From Papilionanthe hookeriana x Papilionanthe teres (taxonomy: Eukaryota > Streptophyta > Magnoliopsida > Asparagales > Orchidaceae), in the NCBI GenBank assembly GCA_022702705.1, contig CM040429.1, forward strand, positions 109,717,943 through 109,781,942: a DNA stretch of 64,000 bases. The letters run 5' to 3'. Numbering within the stretch: the first letter of the stretch is position 1; the number at the start of each line of letters is the position of its first letter. Positions 33,709 to 43,862 of the stretch are shown here, piece by piece. Under the pieces are notes generated by a model, which was given only the letters and a program-made list of their open reading frames with translations, was not told the DNA's origin and did no database searches. Position numbers and translations under genes: made by a program.

Positions 33709-35451
33709 TTCATCGTAACTCCAAGCAAAACAGTCTTTTTACTCCATTAATAGCTTGATTATGTTTTTGGAGTCTTCTTTATTGAGTAAGGAGCTAATAA
33801 AGGTCGGCCTAGGCTCTTCGCTAGTACCTAAGTTAACTTCCATTAACTCGTCTATTGTAGATTTAATTTCTTCTTCAAATTATGGCGGAGCATTTCCAAT
33901 TGGTAGATCCTCGAGATCATCTGAAGCTTCCAAGCAACTTTCATCATGCTGGTGAGTGACAACTAAGCAAAATCCCGAATCATCAACAGACCCTACTGTG
34001 CCGAATTCGAGACCATGTTTTGAATTGGGAGGCTGACTGGCATTATTCCATAATTTTTCGATGTGTTGTGATCGACCTTTTTTCCATTGTTTAGGTAAGA
34101 CACCACGTTGAATTAAATTTTGAACACAGGGAGAGTACCACTCAAAAGGCAATTCCATTAATTCAGAAGAAGTAACATCTTCAAATTTTTCATCTTTTTC
34201 ATTATTGAAAGAAGAAGCACCACGGTAGAATTTGATCGGTTTAGCACCACCACGTACTTCCTTGACCACCATACCCTCGATCTTATTAGAATGGATTGGG
34301 ATCTGGGTCATAGTATGCACATAGTGATTAATCTTCTCGTATATTGATTTGTATTCCTCATTCCTTTCATCTTCGAGAGAGATCTTGAACTGGGGTTTCT
34401 TCTGACTTATCGTTGCTGCTTCTTTCTTGATTTCTTCTTCTTCAGAATTGATCTCCCAATCAACGTCGATGACTGGTCTCTTCTGTCCAACTGTTCCAAT
34501 GTCTCTTCCTCGATCTCGTCCCCGGCCTCGACCTTGAGTGTGAGTTCTGGAGAAACCTTCACCATCTCGCCATAAGGGAGTGGTGAGTAACTGTTGGACT
34601 AGAATTTCAGGTTCTTCATCGTCCGGAACTTCTTTTGCTTCATTTGGTACGGTATTTCTAGAGAAGATTGTTTTCTTCGGAGGTGCGTAGTAGGCTGCAT
34701 CTTCGTGAATTCCGATTTCATGCACGGAGAACAGTTGCAAATCACCTTTGATACATTGTTCTCCTCCTTCATAATACTTTATGCACTGGTGCAGAGATGA
34801 CGGTACCATCCGGTTTTCATGGATCCATGGCCGACCCAGTAGAGCGTTGAACGATGTCTCAGAATCAATTATATGGAATTTTGCGGTTGTCTTTGCTAAA
34901 TCACCGGTCTTCATTAGTAGTGTTATCGATCCAAGAGCTCTTTCTCCTTTCTGATTGAACCCTCTTAATAACATCTTGTCTGCTTCGAGGTCGCGAGCAT
35001 CAATTTCAAAATATACTAACGTTCGAAGGCTCATTATGTTGATTGATGCTCCCGGATCAACCAACACCCTAGAGAGCGTAAACTTTCCAATAGTGACTGA
35101 AATGTACAACGGTCGGTTGTGATCAGCTGTTCCCAGTAATAGATCATTGTCCGTAAAGGTAACACCTCGTTGTTCTTTTAACGAGCAAACCTCGTCGAAG
35201 GAATTACCGGCCATTTGAGCTAAACAAATCTCTGGATCAAGTAGAGCCTTTATCAGAGCTTCCCTCATCTCCTTTGACAGGATCAGAGCGTCATATATGC
35301 TTAGTTTGGCTGGTAGCTTCTTAAGATGGGCTAGCACGTTATAGTCCACTTTATTACCATGTTCCTCGGTTTCTTCCCGAATGGGCAATTCCTCTGTTGC
35401 GGTTGGCTCCTCCTGAGCAACCACCTGCTTTCCTTTATCCTTTGGACCCAT
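33709..35451 (-). pseudogene. pol: T-B protease and protease-RT linker
   Basis: The frame from MGPKDKGKQV is open for 523 codons (35451-33880). The aspartic protease active site is VLVDPGASIN (Asp about 132), and NALLGRPWIHENR (about 202-213) is the second conserved block. Residues 307-317 form an RG-rich string GRGRGRDRGRD, followed by an acidic patch; both could contact RNA or partners (inference). Ath-C inserted in T-P at the codons just after this point. After the TAA at about 33880 (GAA in T-P at the same site) the frame continues in phase with one more TAG-type interruption (ME*KDCFAW) into RT. The gag frame ends in a TAG before this one begins in another phase, so a frame change between gag and pro is likely. 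Confidence 0.88.
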
Positions 35452-35507
35452 TCTCGGGGGTAGAACTTTTCCACTTCTTAAATTGACTTCAGTTATTTCT
35501 TCTGAAT

Positions 35508-38500
35508 CTAGTGTTGATCTACCGGTGTCTCCCCTTGAATTGGAATGACTGGCTCTTCTGGCGTTGCTTCGGAATCTGATGACTCTAATTCTATCACAAT
35601 CGGAGCTCCTCGAAATTCACAAATAGACTCGTCGCTTGTTGAGCTTTCGTAGCCATCCTTGTGAACGTCTTCTCCTTCGTCGTGGTCATTGAGGTTTAGT
35701 ATGATTTGAGAATCGTTATTTATATCGGAATCGAGATCCGGATTAGCTTGGTTTTCGTTACTTACGTAATTGTTAGAAACAGTCAAAACGTAGCCAACAC
35801 CAAAACTCTTATCATTATAAGATCCCACCGGGGCGAGCAAATAATCATACAGAGTCAGAGGTTCGAGGGATTTCTCCCCTGAATCGGAAACAACTATCCT
35901 AGGATAAGCAGCCCCTAGTTTACTCTTTGGGGCCTCAGTTTTCTTTTCTTCCACGATCTTCTCTTCATTCTGGGGCGGTTCTTCAATCGCAAGCGATAGC
36001 ACCGGCTCGGCAGGTTTCAAACTTTGAGTTGAAGCGTGCACCGAACCGTTCTGGATATGATCCAAGATTTTCTTTGAAGTCTTTGTCTAGACGGTACTCC
36101 ATCCATTATGGGTCGTGTAAGGGTCTATCGGAACAATAGGATCTGTTGAAATAACATTGACGGAAACTCCCTTTTGGGGTTCCTTCATGTATTCCTTTGG
36201 GATCGTTATGTTCCCTTTCCGGAAGATTGTCGTCAAGCCAAATCTTGAAAGTGATGCAATCCTCTATCTTATGCCCGAGCATCCGGTGGTAAGGGCAATA
36301 GTTTGGATGATCTTTCTTATTGACTTCTTCCGGCCTCTTGGGCTCTGGTAGCTGAAAATCGGGTGTCTTCATTAAACTGCGGAACATCTTCGCTACTGCT
36401 TCAGTTTTAAATGGATATTCCTTATTCAGAAAATCTTTCAGGGTACGCTGTGGACGAGGCGGTTGTTCATAATGCTGAGGCGACTGATAGCTCGGTCGAG
36501 GCTGTTGATAACCCTGCTGAGGTTGTTGGTAAGTACGTTGCGGTGGTTGATAGCTAGGCTGTGGCCGCTCTGGCTGTATCTGTACTGGCTGCTTGCCCTT
36601 ATCTACTGCCGCGACGATTCTGGACTTCTTTTCGAATGTTTTCACTGGTTTCTGTTTATCGGTCTTGTCCACGAAACTTAGCTGCTTTGCTTCCTCCTGT
36701 AAGCTCCCGGCCTTGCTAAGCAGCTTCTCGAAAGTCTTGATTGTAAATCCTTTAAGGAGAAGTGCTATCGGGTCGTGGATACTTTTCAGCAAAATACCGA
36801 TCGCATGTTGTTCCTGAAGTTGTGGTTCACACTTCATGCTTAAATTTCTCCATCGAAGTATGTAATCCACTAGAGTTTCATTCGGTTTCTGGTGCTCCAC
36901 CACTAGATCACCGATAGTGATGTGGTGCCGAGCTCCGACAAACCGCTTAACGAAGAGGTTTTCCAATTCTGCAAAGGTCTTAACTGAACCATTTGGCAAT
37001 TTTGTGTACCAGTCAAAGGCGATCCCTGACAAACTGCTGACGAACTGATGGAAGAGTAATGCATCACTCCCACCTGCAGTGCAGCTACTAGCACGAAAAT
37101 GTGCGACATGCTGCCGGGGGTTTCCCGTTCCATCAAAAGTCTTAAACAGAGGTAGTACGAAGCCTTTTGGGTATTGGACGACATCAGATTCTTCAGGGTA
37201 AGGTCTACCCGTCTGAATAGATGCTCCACTCTTAGATTGTGCTAAAGCTTCTCGCATCTGCTGTTCTACCATGTTTTTGATGTCCTTTTCGGGAATCATG
37301 CTCTGTGCAGAATCCTTCTTTGGTTGCTCGTCTCCATTGACGGATGTGATCTCTTTTCCTCCATCTGCAATATGGATGATTTCTGGGGGTATTTCTTTCT
37401 GAGGTTGCACCTGACTTTGGAGAGTGGCTAAAGCAGCAGCCATCTCTTCCATCCTCCTTGCCATTTGAGAAATTGTGTTATCCTTCTCCTAAAGTTTTGC
37501 TCTCATCACTTCCGACTCGTCTCTTTCCGCAGCTATCGGAGCACCTTGCGAAGCTGACGATGCTCGTGTTTCAACCATGTTGATCTCGGCATACTCCTCA
37601 TTCATAAATTATGATGAATCAACTTCATTTTCCAACTTTTCCCCTCTTTCTTTTGCCAACCGTCGGATATCCGTCCTTAGCTCTCCTATAGCATCCTCGA
37701 GGGGTCTCTTCCACACGGTCTCGCGGTTGTCGTGTGACGACTGTTGAACTTCTTTTCGAGGAGTTTCTTTTATTGCAGTAGCACTTCCTTCAGATTCAAG
37801 CCTCCTGACGAGACTTTTCTTTCCAGAATGCTCCGATGGTTTCGGTTCACCGATAATAGGTTGCCACACCATCCTTCTTGCAGTATGTGGCCTAGGACCA
37901 GATGGTCGGTCGGCTGTGCGTAGGTAGGTGGTGTCCTCCCTAATATGGTGTCCCGATACAATAACAGGCAAACTCCTTTCATTGGCTCATGCCTTTTTTC
38001 TTGGGTTTTCCTTAGCAATGACTGGGTTTAATCGCGGTCCAAGGCGGGATTTGGCTGGCACTCGTCCCATTCTCCTCAGAATCTCAGATACGGGGCATCT
38101 CTCTTTCTTTGCTAACTTTTCTACTACAGCTTGCAGTCGAGTGAGCGGCGTAGCCCTAGCTCTTTCTCTTTTCTTGTCATCTGTAATATGCGAGGTCGGG
38201 GTAACGCAGCGGCGATCCTCCGGGCATCTTCTTCATCGAGCTGCAGCGAGAGAGGGTGGAACCTACTTCCTCATAACGGTGGTGAATATTCAGACAGCTC
38301 TTCTCTTTCCTCAGGAATTTCCTCTAGAAAAGCAACTTCAGCAGCTTTGGCTTTCTCGATCCTGGCGATCTTTCTGCCTCTGTTTCTTCTCTGAGTCCGA
38401 GTCAGGGGTGTAAACTTTGAACTGGACCCGATTTCAAAAACAGATGGTATTGCAGCAAAATCCGTACCCTCCACGGTGGCAGGTTCATTATAAACTAGGA

Positions 38501-38843
38501 CTCCTTTCCCTTTCAGTTGGGCGGGAATTGAGGCAGGTGTAGAGACGACCAGACCGGTGGGGATAGAGATTACAGTCCTCCTACGAACAGTGGTATCTTT
38601 TTCAGCTAGAACCCTTCGCAGGGGAGGAAATTCTTGAGTCAATTTTAGGTTGAACTCAAGCACGTGTTTCTCAATTTCTGGCGCTTTGTCCATTAGTGTA
38701 AAAAGAGTGATGTCAGCGAACTTGATTTATGTATTGTTAAATCCTTGTCCAAAACGGATGATCCCATTGTCGGGCAGCTCATCCTTGTAAACGGCGAAGT
38801 CTATTCCGTTGGTGAAGGAGAAGATTAACTTTGGGGCAGACAT
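35508..38843 (-). pseudogene. gag: T-B gag, nearly whole but interrupted
   Basis: Starts ATG at 38841-38843 with MSAPKLIFSF. Order: N-terminal module with stops (NNT*IKF near 38735; SPPL*GSRF at 38271), basic block TRTQRRNRGRK (about 38380), linker, helical EEMAAALATLQSQ, capsid-like Retrotrans_gag (FDWYTKLPNGSVKTFAELENL, about 37015-36960; NETLVDYILRWRNLSMKC, about 36890-36840), Y/Q/P-rich repeats (about 36590-36460), zinc-knuckle variant CPYHRMLGHKIEDC (C-x2-H-x4-H-x4-C, about 36297-36256), then a frameshift near 36230 and an acidic tail (36065-35508). The longest open piece is 452 codons (37464-36106). Gag forms the particle and packages RNA. Confidence 0.9.
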
Positions 38844-39364
38844 TTTCTGCAGGGTTGATTCTGAGTATTAGTCCCGAATTATGCATCCTTTTGTCACAAA
38901 ATTTAGGACGAAAAAAGAAAGAGTCCGAACACATTTTCGTTTATCTTAATGCATTTGCGATCTAAAAGAGTTTGTTTATTAAAGGGTTGTTTATTAAAAG
39001 ATTTGTTTGTTAGGAATGAAATGTTTAAAGAACGGAGGTTTATAGAAAAAGGAAGGGACCCGGTTCGGAAATTGAAAAGGGAGAAAAATCCTCGTAAGGC
39101 TTCTCAATCCGAAGGACCGCTCCTAAGAGAACACCTATTGGGGGTCCACCCCACCTCTTAAGAGGTAAAAGGATTTCAGAACCTCTCTGTTTAGGGGTGT
39201 CTAAACAGTGGCTCCTAAATCCAAAAGGGAGTTGACTATACTTGCTCGAGACGAGAAAAGAGCGAGGTATGCCGATGGAAGAATGATAGTTTGGTCCACT
39301 AGGGATATGGACTCACTATCGATTTATGAAAGCAAAACCATCGATTAGGATGGAGAGAAGAACT
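38844..39364 (-). other. T-B 5' untranslated leader
   Basis: Non-coding. Conserved CTGTTTAG / CTAAACAG hairpin at 39187-39208. It ends (element sense) CTGCAGAAAATG at the gag start, an AG acceptor-like site as upstream of the AlkB ORF. Confidence 0.65.
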
Positions 39365-39384
39365 AGTCCCCGGCGGAGTCGCCG
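39365..39384 (-). promoter_or_regulatory. T-B primer-binding site
   Basis: Minus strand CGGCGACTCCGCCGGGGACT: differs from the T-P site at two positions, including the first base. Confidence 0.72.
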
Positions 39385-40139
39385 GAAGTTGTCGGCATAT
39401 ATTTTGAAGGTCTAGTGTCGGTTTTGATTTTAAATAATTTATATATAACTTGAAAGTAGCATTTAATTTTGAAAATAATTTTACGTTTAAAGATTTTAAG
39501 ATATGAAATCAAACTGATGTCACATCACAAACTAGCACCGCATCACAAATCGTGTATCTCTCCCAAAGAATAGACACACTCCTTGATGATGGGGCCCGAT
39601 TAAATAAACTAGAAGATTTGTTACATCCGTTTGGTCTGCGCACCAATTTTATAAGCCGACAAGTTCCCCTGCTTAATATAAATGAATTAAACAGGGTTTA
39701 TATTACCTGGGTTCTTCAAGTTCCCTATAAGGGCAAGCCCCTATAGTTAATTACATCTTAAATGATGGGAATCATTTAAGAAAACTCTTGATAATGATCA
39801 GTGGTTTTGCTCTCAAGAATTTCAAACTTTATGGTTTCAAATAAATTGGATTTTGAAAATTTCAATAGGAATAGATCAAATTTGGAACAGTTTATTTTAA
39901 GAGCCCAATGGAAGAGGGGTAGGAGAAGCTGAGGATCCAAGAGGAATCTTGGCAACTTCCCAAACTATCTTATTGTTTGGCTTGAATTTGAGAATTTATT
40001 TAATGTTCCAATCTTGCCAATTCTAATTAATTAGGACTTATATTTGTAAGACATAATTATGCAAATAGGCTTGAAGATGTGAGGGTTTATGTCGTACCGA
40101 ACGACTACCTCGGAGTCCTAAGACCGGTTAGGGCATAAT

Positions 40140-40325
40140 TTGTATAATATGATTATGCAAATGCCTCAAAGGAAATTGAGGATTTATGTTGCACTAAGAG
40201 AACTACCTCGAAATCCTATGGCTTGGTTATTTAATTCTAAGGAAAGTTTTTCTGAAGTAGACTCAGGTTTTGCTGATGATGATGGCCGTGCTGCCCACCG
40301 TGCTCCGAGCTCCTTGTTGTTGTAG
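40140..40325 (+). other. Second antisense ORF in T-B LTR (61 codons)
   Basis: Homologue of 18278-18475 and 21070-21255, with RKLRIYVAL and GFADDDGRAAH. It ends by TAG just before the RFSFRR block. Product unknown. Confidence 0.25.
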
Positions 40326-43300
40326 AGGTTTAGTTTTAGAAGGTGAAAATCAGGAGATGTGAGATATGTTTTAGTTTAGAAGAGTTTTAAAGTTCAAATG
40401 TCTTTAATGTTTTATTAGGGGAATCTTAAAATTGATTATAACAACGTCGGTTAAGATCCCACGGTTCCATCATTCCGGCACCGTTATTTTTATCGGATTC
40501 ACTTAGTCCAGATGAATTTGCTAAACTCAACTGAATGAGTTCCGCACTTTCATTTAGACTGCGGGAAATCCCGTTAGCAACACGTAAGTTACATCATCCG
40601 AGGTATTCCCGATCATCCAACGAGATGTTTTAATTTAATTGTAATTGTAGTTTTGTTGTTCTGTTTGTGATTAAATTTTGAGATGTTTTATCTTTTGAAT
40701 GTTGTGCTGGTGAATTTTAACTTGTTGTGACTTTTAATTTAGTTTTGGTTTCAGTTTTGTGGCTATCCTAAAAGTTTCAGTTTTCATGCAACAATCTTGT
40801 TTAACGTGCAAGAAGAGTAAAGTGTAGGTCATATAAATAAATTGCAATAAAATAAAAGCGTACCTGGAGAGTCTTCTCGTCATTCCAAGCTGCACTTAAA
40901 ACACATGTTAAAGCATTTAAATATTTATAACAAGTACATAGGTAAAGCTAAGGAAAGGTTCTGGTTGTCTACCAAATTCCTAATCCTATTGCTAGTCATC
41001 TCCTATGACGTCTAGGTTCTTGTATTTTGTTAAGGATGATTTTCTTCATCAAAGAACAATTAAATTCAATTGTTCTTCTAAAACATCTCATCATATTGAG
41101 GAAGTGTTTAGGACGAGTCCTAAACATCTTTTCAATATTTTGGGATTATTTTGAGTCCAAATGAGTTTTATTGCACAGGAGAATAAATCATCCCAAAATT
41201 TAGTTTAGTTTGTTTCTTGCTCAGTGAATTAGGATATTTGATTATCCTATAAGTAAAGTGACATTTCACTTGAAGCTTTACTTAAGAGTTATAATAATGA
41301 AAACCTTTCGGGGCCAAATCAGTTTGTTAAAGAATTTAATGATTTAAAATTGGAATTGGTGATTTAAAGTGATTTAATTTAGTTATGAAATTTTAATAAT
41401 TTTAAGTTTGGAATAGTGTTCATACTGTTTCATTCTTAAATGTTTTAAACTATTTGAATTGAAAGAGGAGTTTAAAATATTTTTTAATTTAGACTTTAAT
41501 GATTTAATTGCAATATTCTAGATTAACTTTTAATTGGTTTGATTTTTTTAATTAAGAATCATTTTTTTTTGAAATTGATTTTGATGTTTCAAGTTTGCTT
41601 TAAATTTTCTTTCAATTGATTTTTTGAAATTAAATTTTCGTTTTGATTCAATTTAATTATCAAGTTATTTAATGTTTTAAGTTTTAGTTTAATTAAGGTT
41701 CACTTTCCTTTTAATTATTTAATTATTAATTTCAATTATCACTTTAAATTTAATTAAAAGTTAAATATTATTAAAGTGATTCATTTAGGGATTTTAGTTT
41801 AAGTTATTATAGTCTCTCTAAATTATATCCCCATTTTAATAATCCAAATTTTAACTTATTCTTCCAAAATTCAAATTGTTTAATTAATTAAAATTTACTT
41901 CGAATATTTTAAAGATGATTAATGGGTTTCTACCCCTTAATTCTCTAGGTTTCAATCTTCTAATGAAAATTTTAAAATCAGATATTTCACCCCCCTATTT
42001 TGATTAGACCTAAATTTTAATTAGGGTTAAAATCCTTTAATTACCTTTATGCCCCTTTAGGCTTATTTATTTCATAACTCATCAAATTAAACTTAAATGA
42101 ACTTGAAATTTTTATGTCACTTCACTCATATGTCAATTAAGACATTAGAGGAGAATATGTGATTTTTCTGAATTTAATTTAATTTATATAATTATTTTTG
42201 TGAAAAATAAGGGTTTTCAATGAAAATTCAACAACATGATCAAGGTAAGGTTTCTGTCCTTAAGAAAATTATGGAGTGTTTCTACTGACCAGAGGACCAC
42301 TTGGACCAATTTTGGTGATTTTTTTAATTATATTTTATTTATTATAATTATTTTGAGTTTTAGAGTGTTAATTAATTATAAAATAAAATAAAGGTTGAAA
42401 ATTAAGTTTTATATTTTTTTATAAATCTCGTTGACCTAAAGGAGTTCAGAGAAATAAATTTTTTTAATTTTTTGATTTTTTCTTTGATTTATTAGAATTA
42501 ATTTAGTGAAAACGTTGAAAAATCCATTTTTAATATTAAAAATTGTCTTAAGCATGTAAAATTCAATATCCTTACTTTGAGACTTGGGAAACATATTTGG
42601 TTTATTCCTAAATGATTAGTAGTCAAAATATGACATTTTTGTGATTTTTATTATTTTTGTGATTTTTATTATTTTTTAATTATTTAAAATATTAAAATAT
42701 GGTGAAAAATGAAGATTTTTGAAAAATTACAATTTTAATTTTTTTAGACTCTCCTGATATCAGAGAGCCCACAAAACCAATTTTGTGAATTTTTAAAATG
42801 TATTTTTGGAGTTATGAATTTTTAAAGTTTAATATTACTCATGTAAACTAATTAATCCATTTAGTGGGGTTAAACATTTCCAATTGATTCCAAATTTTTA
42901 TGTGAGATCCCTCTGATCCTAAAGATCAGTGGAGAATTGTTTTTAAGTTCCTTTGATGTGTGGTCAACCCTAATTAATTAAAATTTAGTTTTGAGTAATT
43001 AGGCTAATTAGGGTTATTCTTAATGAATTAACTCAAAAAATAATTATCCTAGGGTCCTCTGGTCCTAAGAAACCTCCCCAAATTTTCCTAGAATTTTCTA
43101 AGCAGTATGCTAATTAATGGAATTAAATTACCAAAAATAGCGACATAAACTTGAAAAATACATAACTTGCCATAGAGATAACCTCTGACCTTGAACAATT
43201 CAGAGAATGTTCCCAAGATCAGGGGCTTCAAAAGCCCTATTGTCTCATGCAATGGTGAATTGTCTATGCAAATGGAGAATTAAAATATTGAAATAAGTAA

Positions 43301-43583
43301 ATAATTAATTAAAAATAAAATATTCATCAAATTAACTCAATTCTTTTTTCACATTATTCTCCTCTGTTCACTGAGCAAGTGGGTATTTTTATTTTATTTT
43401 TGTCATTTTTCTACACAAAGATATGGATTTTCTAAGTTCTAGGTATTTAAATAAATCAAAAATACCCCTAATTATCTACTTATCTATGCGGGGCCGACTC
43501 ATCCTCGACAGCTCCGAAAGCCCACGCATCACCTCCTTATTCGACGCCGCCATCCGACTCAGCGCTCCGGGGTCACGCGGTTC

Positions 43584-43862
43584 ATGTCCCGTTCACTCGT
43601 CCGACGTGATCTGCACCGTCCATTCGATACACGCTCGATCCAACGGCGGCCGATCATCGTCTCCGCCTGGTGTGTCCCGAGAGCCATCCACACTCAAACC
43701 CTAAGATCTCTCTCGTTTCTTAATGGATTTTCATGTTCTTATGCTCTATGGATTTGTCTTAAGGAGACGAACACATCCATACAGTTTATGTGCTATGAAA
43801 TTAAGCCAAGCAAAATAGAGAATCGCTGGAAGCTCGAGAGGAATAAGGGGTCCACACCTTAG
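43584..43862 (+). other. Antisense ORF in T-B LTR (92 codons)
   Basis: Same frame and length as 24017-24295. Opposite in direction to T-B transcription, in a GC-rich island with promoter-like DNA (ATCCAACGG, AAACCCTAAG). No family recognised. Confidence 0.35.
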
